A stretch of DNA of 50,943 nucleotides from Thioglobus_B sp964403565 (GTDB taxonomy: Bacteria; Pseudomonadota; Gammaproteobacteria; PS1; Pseudothioglobaceae), in the NCBI GenBank assembly GCA_964403565.1, contig CAYOFV010000005.1, forward strand, positions 1-50,943. The letters are read 5' to 3'. Each line of letters opens with the position of its first letter. Position 1 is the stretch's first letter. Below the pieces are notes generated by a model that saw only the letters and a list, made by a program, of their open reading frames with translations, did not search any database and was not told the origin of the DNA. The translations under genes and the position numbers were made by a program. Shown piece after piece: positions 24,459-32,987 of this stretch.

Positions 24459-24677
24459 TTACTTATGCCTAAATGTGATTCTTCCCTTGGTTAAATCATA
24501 CGGTGTCATTTCCACCGTTACCTTGTCGCCTGGCAATATACGAATATAGTGTTTACGAATTTTGCCTGAAATATGTGCCAATACGCTATGACCGTTTTCT
24601 AACTCAACTGTAAATGTTGTGTTTGGTAGCTTCTCTTTAACTACTCCTTCTAATTCAATGTAATCGCCTTTTGCCAT
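24459..24677 (-). CDS. infA: Translation initiation factor IF-1
   Basis: A 72-residue OB-fold protein, the standard length. It reads AKGDYIELEGVVKEKLPNT, LENGHSVLAHISGKIRKHYI, RILPGDKVTVEMTPYDLTKG and RITFRHK. IF-1 binds the 30S A site and assists IF-2 and IF-3. It is followed at once by tRNA-Leu, then oadGAB. A good promoter (TTGTCT-17-TAAAAT) lies 39-67 bases upstream. Confidence 0.97.
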   Translation of the reverse strand: MAKGDYIELEGVVKEKLPNTTFTVELENGHSVLAHISGKIRKHYIRILPGDKVTVEMTPYDLTKGRITFRHK

Positions 24678-24715
24678 ATGTATTTATTAAATATTCTTGT
24701 TAAGTAAATCCGATC

Positions 24716-24744
24716 ATTTTACCCGATTGTATCAATATAGACAA
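24716..24744 (-). promoter_or_regulatory. Predicted sigma-70 promoter of infA
   Basis: Read on the minus strand, TTGTCT (24744-24739) and TAAAAT (24721-24716) are separated by 17 bases and point to infA. Both hexamers are near consensus. The same 128-bp region must also hold the metF promoter on the other strand, which I could not place with confidence. Confidence 0.5.
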
Positions 24745-24805
24745 AAACCTTGGCATTATTGAAATACTATATAATTGACGTATTTTTAGCTATATATTAC
24801 AACCA

Positions 24806-25624
24806 ATGAAGACAAGTTTTGAGTTTTTCCCACCAAGAACAGATCAAGGAAAACAAAATCTTAAACAAGTTAGAAGTGAATTATCTTCAATTAATCCAGA
24901 ATACTACTCTGTAACTTTTGGCGCTGGAGGCACAACTCAAGATGCAACTCTTGAAACTGTTATCGACATTCAAAACAACGACAATATTCCAGCAGCTCCG
25001 CACTTATCTTGCATCGGATCTGAAAAAACCAAAATCAAAGAACTGCTTGATATATACAAAAACAATGGTATCAATAGAATTGTAGCCCTACGTGGAGATA
25101 TTCCTTCTGGCGTTAGAGATATTGGTGATTTTCATTATGCTAACGAACTAGTAGAATTTATAAAAAATGAATACAACGATCATTTTCATATTGAGGTTGC
25201 CGCATACCCTGAAGCACACCCACAATCAGAAAATGTTGTTGCAGATATTGAGCATTTTGCCAATAAAGTAAAATCAGGCGCTGATAGTGCAATTACTCAA
25301 TATTTTTACAATACAGATGCATACTTTAACTTTGTTGAAGAATCGCAAAAAAAAGGTGTTAATATTCCTATCACCCCCGGAATCATGCCAATCACCAACT
25401 ATACTCAACTAGTAAGATTTTCTAACTTATGTGGAGCTGAAATCCCAAAATGGATTTTAAATCGCCTTAAATATTTTGAAAATGACCTAGACTCTCTTGC
25501 TAAATTTGGTCAAGAAGTTGTAGTAAATATGTGCCAAACTTTAAAAGATGGAGGAGTTGATAATTTTCATTTTTATTCAATGAATAGAACCAACCCATCT
25601 TTAGAAATTGTAAAAAGCCTCTAG
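24806..25624 (+). CDS. metF: 5,10-methylenetetrahydrofolate reductase
   Basis: A 272-residue flavoenzyme that reduces methylene-THF to methyl-THF for methionine synthesis. Signatures are KTSFEFFPPRT (conserved Glu), YYSVTFGAGGTTQDATLET, PHLSCIG, IVALRGDIP, EVAAYPEAHPQ and AITQYFYNTDAYF. The length is a little shorter than E. coli MetF (296) but normal for the class. It is a lone gene, ending one base before the convergent HTH gene, and divergent from infA. Confidence 0.96.
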   Translation: MKTSFEFFPPRTDQGKQNLKQVRSELSSINPEYYSVTFGAGGTTQDATLETVIDIQNNDNIPAAPHLSCIGSEKTKIKELLDIYKNNGINRIVALRGDIPSGVRDIGDFHYANELVEFIKNEYNDHFHIEVAAYPEAHPQSENVVADIEHFANKVKSGADSAITQYFYNTDAYFNFVEESQKKGVNIPITPGIMPITNYTQLVRFSNLCGAEIPKWILNRLKYFENDLDSLAKFGQEVVVNMCQTLKDGGVDNFHFYSMNRTNPSLEIVKSL

Positions 25625-26062
25625 TTAATGAGAATTTTGCTTAACCCATCCTTGTAGCTGGTGCAGAGCCTCTTTATCTTGAGAGTGACAACATTTTTCT
25701 AATACATCTAGCCTCTCACTTAACTCTGCAAACACCATTTCATAGTGCTCAATTCTTAACTTTTCTTGATAAAGTTTTGTCTTTAAACTAGCAATAACTG
25801 ATTTAAACGCCTTTTCGTTTTCTTTAACTACAGAATCTACAGAGCCTGATTTATAAATTGCATCAGCTTGAATTTGCTGCATTCTTCTTATATGTTTATC
25901 TTGCTCTGAATGTAGACTAGCACTCGGATAAGCCAAGCGAATGCTATCAGTTGTTACATACCCCTCGTGGGTTTGTAGTTTTCCAGAGTTAATTTGATCT
26001 TGAATATCGCCACGACTAACTCCTAACTTACGTGCAGCTTGAGATACACTTAACTTAACCAT
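25625..26062 (-). CDS. Helix-turn-helix / coiled-coil protein of unknown function
   Basis: A 145-residue protein. Residues 3-45 form a DNA-binding-like helix-turn-helix (KLSVSQAARKLGVSRGDIQ, then GKLQTHEGYVTTDSIRLAYP), as in excisionase or MerR-type heads. The rest is a long charged, probably coiled-coil helix with a Cys-Cys pair (LEKCCHSQ). The start at 26062 follows a GGAGAG-type site; an upstream TTG at 26080 is also open. No partner gene is coupled. I infer a small DNA-associated regulator or structural protein; the target is unknown. Confidence 0.7.
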   Translation of the reverse strand: MVKLSVSQAARKLGVSRGDIQDQINSGKLQTHEGYVTTDSIRLAYPSASLHSEQDKHIRRMQQIQADAIYKSGSVDSVVKENEKAFKSVIASLKTKLYQEKLRIEHYEMVFAELSERLDVLEKCCHSQDKEALHQLQGWVKQNSH

Positions 26063-26147
26063 TTTATTTTCTCTCCTCAATAAAAAAATAAATATAGTTG
26101 ATAAATTAACTCTGTTTTATCAACTTGTCAAGTGTATTAGAGTTTTA

Positions 26148-26879
26148 TTAAATTGATTTGATAGTTTCTATCAAACCTGTATCGTTTGTTTGATCAGATA
26201 TATATATATTGCTAAATCCAATTTTTTTAGCGCTATTGGCAATACGTTCACTTAATAACACTAAAGGATATTTGACTAATGACTTGATAATTGATGGGTC
26301 AAATAAATTAATAATTTGCACCATTGACTCTAAACTCTCAACACTAGTTATAGTAACAACACCACTAGATTCTTCTAAAAAAGCACTTATTGACTTAAGA
26401 TGAGTATCAATTGGCTCTACAGATATGCGTTCATATACTTCTGCATAATCAACAGTATTACTATTGGCCTCTAATCCTTGTTTAAGTGTTTCTCTACCGC
26501 CCTTGCCTCGAAAGATCAAAATCTTTTGATTCTTAAGTCTTTTAACTTTATAAAGTGACAATAATTCTTCGCTAGAGGCTTTATTTTCAGGATACGCATC
26601 TACTTTGATATTATTATTTTGTAACTCTTTTGCCGTTGCACTGCCTACAGCAAATACTTTTAAATGATCATGGTCAATACTTTCAAAGGCTTCTATTCCA
26701 TGTTTAACAGCGTTTTTACTTATAAAAATAACTACGTCATAATCATCATCATCGTACAAGTCGCACTCTATAGGTCTTACCTCTAATGTAGGGAAAAGCA
26801 GTGGTGTATAACCCAAATCTTTAACTAATTTTTCTAAATTAGCCGACTGTTTAAGTGGCCTAGTGATAAGTACGTTCAA
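26148..26879 (-). CDS. hemD: Uroporphyrinogen-III synthase (TTG start)
   Basis: A 243-residue protein with the HemD pattern: NVLITRPLKQSANLEKLV at the N-terminus, VIFISKNAVKHGIE, VFAVGSATAKELQ, ILIFRGKGGRETL, AEVYER, VVTITSVESLESM and LLSERIANSAKKIG. It closes uroporphyrinogen III, the common precursor of haem and siroheme; siroheme is the DsrAB cofactor. The initiation codon is TTG at 26879, overlapping the previous stop as TTGA. There is no ATG that would keep the conserved N-terminus. No hemC or hemX is adjacent. Confidence 0.88.
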   Translation of the reverse strand: MNVLITRPLKQSANLEKLVKDLGYTPLLFPTLEVRPIECDLYDDDDYDVVIFISKNAVKHGIEAFESIDHDHLKVFAVGSATAKELQNNNIKVDAYPENKASSEELLSLYKVKRLKNQKILIFRGKGGRETLKQGLEANSNTVDYAEVYERISVEPIDTHLKSISAFLEESSGVVTITSVESLESMVQIINLFDPSIIKSLVKYPLVLLSERIANSAKKIGFSNIYISDQTNDTGLIETIKSI

Positions 26880-27460
26880 AACCCTAAAATCTCAGAAATT
26901 ACACGAATTTTGTTAAGTGTTTCTGCCTCAGCGTATTTACAAATAAGAATAGTTTTAGTATTTATTTTTGCAGCCTGCTCAATATAGTTGCGCATTTGCT
27001 TTTCATCCCACGCACTAGAAGAATACAAAATTGGTAAATTATTAAAATACAACTCTTTACCAACAACAGTTTTATTCTCAAGTTTTAAATCTAGTTTGTT
27101 GTCAGATTGCAAACAATATTTATATCTATCAAGTATTTTTAAAACCTTATCTTCTGGAGTTTTGCTAACCTCGCAAAATAAAGTAAAACTATCTTTATGC
27201 TCATCAATTGGGGTTATTAAAGACTCAATATTTTCAAGCTGATTCTCTTCAATTGAAACCACTAATTCAAATTCGTCATCACCCTCTTCTAAATCATCAA
27301 AAACTATATCAAAATCTTCATCAGTGTCTATTGGCAATGACAAAGTTCTAAACATATTGTAGTAATAATCAAAACGCCACTCACTCGGAAGGTCGTCAGG
27401 ATAAAAATCATCCTGAAGATCAAGTCCACTACGCCCAATTAAGAATTCTGTCTCACTCAT
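26876..27460 (-). CDS. DUF72-like acidic protein upstream of hemD
   Basis: A 194-residue, strongly acidic protein. The N-terminal FLIGRSGLDLQDDFYPDDLP, then SEWRFDYYYNMFRTLSLP, resembles the opening of DUF72 proteins (IGTSGW...FYP..LP...L.YY...F.TVE). The rest is divergent and shorter than usual (about 240), so this may be a degenerate or specialised member. It is translationally coupled to hemD (TTGA). The ATG at 27460 is preferred to a TTG at 27463. Function is unknown. Confidence 0.65.
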   Translation of the reverse strand: MSETEFLIGRSGLDLQDDFYPDDLPSEWRFDYYYNMFRTLSLPIDTDEDFDIVFDDLEEGDDEFELVVSIEENQLENIESLITPIDEHKDSFTLFCEVSKTPEDKVLKILDRYKYCLQSDNKLDLKLENKTVVGKELYFNNLPILYSSSAWDEKQMRNYIEQAAKINTKTILICKYAEAETLNKIRVISEILGF

Positions 27461-27507
27461 CAACGTCTATAATAAAAAACTTTAAGAATTAGGTAAATAA
27501 TAAAAAA

Positions 27508-28449
27508 ATGCTTGAACCGATTATAGCTTTAGTTGCAGGATTTGTCCTGTTAATTTGGTCTGCAGATGAATTTACTGAAAATGGTGCAAAAATTGCCAAT
27601 ATCTTTAAAGTATCACCGCTTATTATTGGCATGCTTATTTTTGGTTTTGGCACATCAGCACCTGAGATGCTGGTATCTGGCATAGCTGCATATGATGGCA
27701 ATACAGGTCTTAGTATTGGTAACGCAATAGGTTCTAATATTTTTAACATTGCTCTTGTACTGGGTATTAGTAGTATTGTTATGCCGATTGAAGTTAAAGG
27801 AGATATCCTAAAGAAAGAATGGGTGTTTTTGATGATTGCCACTCTTTGTGCAGGGCTATTAATGTTTGACAACAGATTAGAACTTACAGATGGTCTAATC
27901 CTGCTTACATTTTTAATTCTGTTTTTTATCTACACTTTCAAAGAAGCAAAAAATAAACAACACCATGAGTTTGATGAACTTCAGCAAGACACGGATAACA
28001 ATGTGGCAAAAACCTGGGGGATGTTATTAATCGGGCTTATTGTACTTATATCAAGCGCTAAACTAGTGGTTTGGGGCGGTGTTGGTTTGGCTAAAGTATT
28101 TGGCCTTTCAGATCTTATTATTGGACTTACTATTGTTGCACTTGGAACCTCATTGCCTGAGTTGGCAGTATCAGTAGCTAGCGCACTTAAAAGACAGCAT
28201 GAGATGGTTGTTGGCAATATCATTGGCTCAAACTTATTTAACACTATTGCTGTTCTGGCTATTCCTGGAATTATCCATCCGACAGACATTGCTCCAGAAG
28301 TTATGTCTAGAGATTATCCAATCATGCTTGCGCTTACAGTTTTGCTGTTTTTTGTATCTTATAAATTTAGCAAAAAACATATTATTAACCGCTATGAAGG
28401 CATGCTACTTATTACTGTATTTGGTTTTTACATGTATCAGCTTTTTTAA
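27508..28449 (+). CDS. Na+/Ca2+ (K+-independent) exchanger family protein, YrbG/CaxA-like
   Basis: A 313-residue inner-membrane antiporter with about ten helices and the two inverted alpha-repeats of the CaCA superfamily: FGFGTSAPEMLVS with GNAIGSNIFNIALVLG in the first half, and ALGTSLPELAVSV with GNIIGSNLFNTIAVL in the second. Members exchange Ca2+ for Na+ or H+. With OadB it is a second sodium-linked membrane protein here, though no direct link is shown. The tsaE gene follows 3 bases after its stop. Confidence 0.92.
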   Translation: MLEPIIALVAGFVLLIWSADEFTENGAKIANIFKVSPLIIGMLIFGFGTSAPEMLVSGIAAYDGNTGLSIGNAIGSNIFNIALVLGISSIVMPIEVKGDILKKEWVFLMIATLCAGLLMFDNRLELTDGLILLTFLILFFIYTFKEAKNKQHHEFDELQQDTDNNVAKTWGMLLIGLIVLISSAKLVVWGGVGLAKVFGLSDLIIGLTIVALGTSLPELAVSVASALKRQHEMVVGNIIGSNLFNTIAVLAIPGIIHPTDIAPEVMSRDYPIMLALTVLLFFVSYKFSKKHIINRYEGMLLITVFGFYMYQLF

Positions 28450-28452
28450 AAT

Positions 28453-28902
28453 ATGCACCTTGATAACGAATCGAAAGTTAAAGAATTTGGCAAAAAACTT
28501 GCGCAATGTTCTTCTGATATTTCAGACTCAATCGTAATTTACCTTGAAGGAGATCTTGGAGCTGGAAAAACCACAATTGCCAGGAGCTTTATCCAATATT
28601 TTGGTTTTGATAAAGTTAAAAGCCCAACCTATTCAATTGTTGAGTCGTATCAAAATCAAAAAATAAATATTCATCATTTTGATTGTTATCGTCTGGCAGA
28701 TCCAGAAGAATTGGATTATATTGGCGTACGTGAATACTTAAAACCTGGACACATTCAACTAATAGAATGGTCGCAAATGGGTATTGGAATGCTTAGCCCT
28801 GCAGACTTAAGCATTAAAATAAATATTGACAACAACTCAAGGGAGCTAGAATTTAGCGCCAATAGCACTACAGGTGAAAAACTTATAAACTGCTTTAATT
28901 AG
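28453..28902 (+). CDS. tsaE: tRNA threonylcarbamoyladenosine biosynthesis ATPase TsaE
   Basis: A 149-residue P-loop ATPase with Walker A LEGDLGAGKTT, the following SPTYSIVESY segment, the HHFDCYRL motif and IQLIEWSQ. It works with TsaB and TsaD to put the t6A modification on tRNAs that read ANN codons. It converges with dsrR and overlaps it by 8 bases, so it marks the end of the dsr cluster. Confidence 0.95.
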   Translation: MHLDNESKVKEFGKKLAQCSSDISDSIVIYLEGDLGAGKTTIARSFIQYFGFDKVKSPTYSIVESYQNQKINIHHFDCYRLADPEELDYIGVREYLKPGHIQLIEWSQMGIGMLSPADLSIKINIDNNSRELEFSANSTTGEKLINCFN

Positions 28903-29230
28903 TTTTATCTGGAGCTTCACCCTCTGTAGGTGGATCATAGTTTGGATCATTTGGATTCATAAAAATAAAACTATAACCAGTTTCAGGATCTATTTCATCA
29001 TAATCAACAACCATACCTTCAAGCAATACCTTTTGCTCGTAAGCAACTACGTATTCAATCCCATTAGATTCAAGATGAACATCAGCTTTTGTCAATTCAT
29101 CAAATCCCATTAGATACTGAAAACCTTCATCTGTTTCATTAACTGCAAAACGCAATAACATTCCTTGGGTATCGGGGTTGTGTGCTGATAATCCAATTTC
29201 TTCTGCTGCTCTAGGGGTAATAGTAATCAT
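28895..29230 (-). CDS. dsrR: DsrR, A-type scaffold-like protein of the dsr cluster
   Basis: A 111-residue protein with the IscA/A-type scaffold fold (ITITPRAAEEIGLSAHN, LLRFAVNET, YLMGFDELTKADVHLESNGI, GMVVDYDE). It lacks all three cluster-binding cysteines of true A-type scaffolds, as reported for DsrR of Allochromatium vinosum, where it affects dsr gene expression rather than carrying iron-sulfur clusters. The tail is acidic and proline-rich. It is the last gene of the cluster, 15 bases after dsrN; the dsrS of some purple bacteria is absent. Confidence 0.9.
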   Translation of the reverse strand: MITITPRAAEEIGLSAHNPDTQGMLLRFAVNETDEGFQYLMGFDELTKADVHLESNGIEYVVAYEQKVLLEGMVVDYDEIDPETGYSFIFMNPNDPNYDPPTEGEAPDKTN

Positions 29231-29245
29231 AGTATTTATTTTTAA

Positions 29246-30604
29246 TTATTGTTTATGTTGTTTTATAAAATTCACAAACTGTTCAACCCACCTATTGCCA
29301 TAAACATTACGCAAGTGAGTATATGAAGCTAGCATATTATATTTAACAATTCCGTCTTGCATATTATCCACACCAACGCCACGCAAAACCTTAAATGCAT
29401 AACGTGTATTTTTATCTAAATTTATAAGTTTAGAATAATGAAACTCATGGGCGTATATGTGCTTTGAAACACCACTCCATGGATGCTCATCAGTTGGCTC
29501 AAGCTCAACATAACCTCTACCTATAGGTCTAATAGTCATCTGCGTGTCAGCATTTATTACTCCAGCCATCGGATAACTATTATCCTCATACGCTATACTG
29601 TTAGTTAAATACATAAGACCGCCACACTCAGCGTATGTTGGCATTCCCTGTGATATTTTTTGCTTGATATCATTAAGTAGTAAAGTATTTCCAGATAAGC
29701 TCTTTAAATTCATTTCAGGAAAGCCACCACCAATAAATAAAGCATCTGAGTGTGGAAGCTTGTAATCTTTTAGTGTATTGAAGTATTTAACCTTAACTCC
29801 TAAATCTTTAAAAGAGTCTATATCGTCTTGATAATAAAAACCAAAACTCTTATCCTTGGCTACAGCAACTGAAATATTGCTATTTATTGATACATCACTA
29901 ATGGCTTTTTGCTTATTAATAGTAGTACTTGTTATTGATTTAATTGCATCAAGATCAACTTGTTGCTTGACAATATTTGCAACCTTGTTAATAACAACTT
30001 CAGAATGTGGCGATTCATTAGCTGGCATTAAACCCAAATGACGCTCATCAATCATTAAATCTTTTGACTTGTATACCGATCCTAATACCTTAATATCTGT
30101 ATAGTGCTCAATTGCTTGCACAAGTTTTGATTCATGTCTCTGTCCAGCTACTTTATTTAAAATAACACCAGCTATTTTTACATCCGTATCAAAATCTTGA
30201 TAACCTTTAACTAGTGGAGCAACTCCACGAGTAATACCTGTAGTGTCAATAGTTAAAACAACCGGAACATCCAACAATTTTGCCATATCAGCATTAGCAT
30301 CTCCACCAGAGGTACTCATACCATCAAACAGACCTTTGTTGCCTTCAATAATTGTTATGTCACTTACATTAGAGTGTTGAAGATAAAGAGATTTAATCTC
30401 TTTATTGGTCATATTATAAAAATCCAGATTGTAGCAACTTGCAGAGCTAGCAGTTGATAGCCAGATTGGATCAATATAATCAGGACCTTTTTTAAAAGGC
30501 TGTACTTTTAAATTTTGACTCTTATATGCCGCACATAATCCTAGGCTAATAACAGTTTTGCCTGAGGATTTGTGTGCAGCAGATAAATAAAAAGATGAAG
30601 GCAT
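29246..30604 (-). CDS. dsrN: DsrN, cobyrinate a,c-diamide synthase-like siroheme amidase
   Basis: A 452-residue protein of the CobB/CbiA family with an N-terminal ATP-binding domain (SSGKTVISLGLCAAYK, KGPDYIDPIW, IEGNKGLFDGM) and a C-terminal type-1-like glutamine amidotransferase domain (LFIGGGFPEMNLKSL, YAECGGLMYLT with the nucleophile Cys, EFHYSKL). In dsr clusters it is thought to make siroheme amide for DsrAB; with no cobalamin genes around, DsrN is the best reading. It lies 31 bases after dsrP and before dsrR. Confidence 0.93.
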   Translation of the reverse strand: MPSSFYLSAAHKSSGKTVISLGLCAAYKSQNLKVQPFKKGPDYIDPIWLSTASSASCYNLDFYNMTNKEIKSLYLQHSNVSDITIIEGNKGLFDGMSTSGGDANADMAKLLDVPVVLTIDTTGITRGVAPLVKGYQDFDTDVKIAGVILNKVAGQRHESKLVQAIEHYTDIKVLGSVYKSKDLMIDERHLGLMPANESPHSEVVINKVANIVKQQVDLDAIKSITSTTINKQKAISDVSINSNISVAVAKDKSFGFYYQDDIDSFKDLGVKVKYFNTLKDYKLPHSDALFIGGGFPEMNLKSLSGNTLLLNDIKQKISQGMPTYAECGGLMYLTNSIAYEDNSYPMAGVINADTQMTIRPIGRGYVELEPTDEHPWSGVSKHIYAHEFHYSKLINLDKNTRYAFKVLRGVGVDNMQDGIVKYNMLASYTHLRNVYGNRWVEQFVNFIKQHKQ

Positions 30605-30635
30605 ATGTGTGCCTTTAATTATAAAAACTTATATT

Positions 30636-31838
30636 CTAGCCTTTATGATGTGGATCAGCAACTTCGTTAGCTAAACTCTCAGGCAAGAATGGTAAGAACT
30701 TAACCAAAAAGGCAATAGCAATAGCAGCTGTTGCAATACCGCCAACTCCAAGCATTGTTTCAGCAAAAGTTGGTGTATAAGCAGCAATACCACCATAACC
30801 CATTAACATTTCTTTACCAGGGAACATTTCCATTGGATATGCTTGACCACCAATAATTAACACATACATTTGTGCTAAACCACCAATAATAACTAAAACT
30901 GAAGCCAATCCTAACATTGAACGATTGCCTTTAGTTGCAGGATGATAAATTAGCGCCATAGGAATCAAACCACCTAATATGATCTGCACATACCAGAATA
31001 ATTTTGTATAAACCTCGTCACCAAATAGAATAAAGTTTTCAACTCCGGTATTTTCTGCAAGATACAAATTACCTAAGTGATAAATAGCAACAAAGTATAA
31101 AACTGCCGCAACAAACACACCTAACAGATTGCCTAGTCTATTAACTACAGCATCACCTAATTCTCTTTCACTCCATTTGTAAGAAGCCATAAGTACTAAC
31201 AAATAAAAAGCCAAGCCAAAAGCAAATGACATAATAATGAACATTGGTGCCATAATCACTGCGTCATACGCTTGACGAGCAACTAGAAAACCAAAAATTG
31301 ATCCAGTACCAGTTGTAAGAATTAAACGCCACGTAAATGCAGCAAGTCCAGCTTTAGATGAAAACTTATTCATGCGACGTTCAAACATCATCCATAGATA
31401 TACTATAACAATTGCAAAAAAGCCGTTATATAAAATAATATTCCAAGCAAAAATTGATTTGAAATTATATGATGTCATAGCCACAATCAAACGATCTGGA
31501 CGACCTAGATCAAGCACTAACACCATTAATCCACCAGCAAGTAATGCCAATGCTACCAAGCCCGATAGTCGCGACAATGGTTTGTACATTTTTTTATTAA
31601 ATACTGATGAAATTGAAGCTACATTAAGAGCTCCAGAAGCAGCAACAATAAGAAATAACGCAAATACATGCGGCATGCCCCAAACAATACGGTTGCTCAT
31701 TCCAGTCACATGGTGGCCATTATGTTCCATATAATAAACACCACCAAGGGCCAACAATATTAATGCACCTAACCCTGCTACTAAAGCATAGAAGCCTAAA
31801 CTTTTACCTTCGATTTGTTCGTAACGAATATTAGCCAT
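30636..31838 (-). CDS. dsrP: DsrP, NrfD-like membrane subunit of DsrMKJOP
   Basis: A 400-residue NrfD/PsrC-like integral membrane protein with about ten helices, including LALGGVYYMEHNGHHVTGM, DLGRPDRLIVAM, FAWNIILYNGFFAIVIVYL and LVARQAYDAVIMAP. It exchanges electrons between the quinone pool and the DsrO iron-sulfur protein of the DsrMKJOP complex. It follows dsrO after 11 bases and precedes dsrN. Confidence 0.94.
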   Translation of the reverse strand: MANIRYEQIEGKSLGFYALVAGLGALILLALGGVYYMEHNGHHVTGMSNRIVWGMPHVFALFLIVAASGALNVASISSVFNKKMYKPLSRLSGLVALALLAGGLMVLVLDLGRPDRLIVAMTSYNFKSIFAWNIILYNGFFAIVIVYLWMMFERRMNKFSSKAGLAAFTWRLILTTGTGSIFGFLVARQAYDAVIMAPMFIIMSFAFGLAFYLLVLMASYKWSERELGDAVVNRLGNLLGVFVAAVLYFVAIYHLGNLYLAENTGVENFILFGDEVYTKLFWYVQIILGGLIPMALIYHPATKGNRSMLGLASVLVIIGGLAQMYVLIIGGQAYPMEMFPGKEMLMGYGGIAAYTPTFAETMLGVGGIATAAIAIAFLVKFLPFLPESLANEVADPHHKG

Positions 31839-31849
31839 ATTTCTTACCT

Positions 31850-32581
31850 TTAAATTCCGCTATAACGCACACCAGTATTTAGATTTAAATCTGCTCTGAT
31901 TTGCGTAGATTGAATTTGCTTTAATGTTTGGTTAATCTTAGAATTTGGATCATAAAGATCGCCAAAAATAACCGCATCACTATTAACTCTTTGAGCGCAA
32001 GCAGGAGCTTCACCCTTATCAACTTTGTGTACACACATAGTACATGCTTCAACAGTACCCTTACCACGAGGCATATGTGTTTTTTGATCTGTAATTGCCT
32101 CATGTACAAATGAACGTGCATCATATGGGCAGGCCATCATGCAATAACGACAACCAATACATAGATGTCTGTCAACCAATACAATACCGTCTTCACGCTT
32201 CATTGAAGCATTAGTAGGACATACATCAACACAAGGTGGTTTTTCACAATGTTGGCACATAAGTGGCAATGCGCTCACCTTTCCAGTCGCCTTGTCTTGC
32301 ACTTTAACTTTCTTTATCCATCCAGCTTTTTGGTCACCCTTAGAATGGGCTTCATCACCCCATCCTTGTTCTTTTTGACAGGCGTTAACCATATTGTCAA
32401 TATCAGCCTCAGTAAGCTTATTGGTATCAACAAGCATACCCCAACGCTTAGAATTATCTACACGATTTTCATTCGCGTTAACATATGTAGTTAAGGTAAT
32501 ACCACTTGCAATAGTTGCAACTCCAGCTGTTGTAGCTGTTGTGGTTTTAATAAAGTCACGACGATTTAATGTTTTATTCAT
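31850..32581 (-). CDS. dsrO: DsrO, periplasmic iron-sulfur subunit of DsrMKJOP
   Basis: A 243-residue protein with a twin-arginine signal (LNRRDFIKTT and a hydrophobic stretch). It has several 4Fe-4S cysteine groups: CQHCEKPPCVDVCPTNA, CIGCRYCMMACPYDA and CTMCVHKVDKGEAPACAQR. It passes electrons between DsrJ and DsrP on the periplasmic side. I chose the ATG at 32581 because it overlaps the dsrJ stop (TAATG) and places the Tat motif properly; an upstream ATG at 32617 lies inside dsrJ. Confidence 0.94.
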   Translation of the reverse strand: MNKTLNRRDFIKTTTATTAGVATIASGITLTTYVNANENRVDNSKRWGMLVDTNKLTEADIDNMVNACQKEQGWGDEAHSKGDQKAGWIKKVKVQDKATGKVSALPLMCQHCEKPPCVDVCPTNASMKREDGIVLVDRHLCIGCRYCMMACPYDARSFVHEAITDQKTHMPRGKGTVEACTMCVHKVDKGEAPACAQRVNSDAVIFGDLYDPNSKINQTLKQIQSTQIRADLNLNTGVRYSGI

Positions 32582-32955
32582 TACTTGGCCCCTTTCGATG
32601 GTGTTGTGCGATGACATTGGAAACAGTCAACACTTACACTTACCTTCTGATGACAATCAGAACAGAATTGATCTTTATTATTTACTGGAATGTGTTTATT
32701 AGTACTTGCATCAGTATTAGTATGACACCAAACGCACCCTTTTAAAGAATGCTCTCTAGTGCGAACACCATGGCGTAGAGTTTCATCTCTTTTATGATCT
32801 AAAAACTCTGGATGCATTTTACGAATAATGGAAACATCTTTATGAAACTGCTTATCCTTTCCAGCGGCTTTAGAATTACCACTAATTGGATTTTCATAAG
32901 CAGTTGCTGTACCCATTAAGGCAAAACTAATGAAAATTGCTAATAAACGATACAT
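32581..32955 (-). CDS. dsrJ: DsrJ, triheme cytochrome c of DsrMKJOP
   Basis: A 124-residue periplasmic protein with a signal peptide (MYRLLAIFISFALMGTATA) and three haem-binding motifs, CVWCH, CSDCH and CFQCH. The triheme DsrJ is proposed to take part in sulfur-substrate redox chemistry on the periplasmic side; one haem in the A. vinosum protein has an unusual His/Cys ligation. It lies between dsrL and dsrO, overlapping dsrO by one base, and matches the expected size. Confidence 0.95.
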   Translation of the reverse strand: MYRLLAIFISFALMGTATAYENPISGNSKAAGKDKQFHKDVSIIRKMHPEFLDHKRDETLRHGVRTREHSLKGCVWCHTNTDASTNKHIPVNNKDQFCSDCHQKVSVSVDCFQCHRTTPSKGAK

Positions 32956-32987
32956 ATCTCTCTCTTCTTTTTGATTAACTTAGTTAA

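Noticed and set aside
32582..32617. Longer dsrO start at 32617
   Set aside because: It would lie inside dsrJ, and the ATG at 32581 has the TAATG overlap and gives a proper Tat signal.
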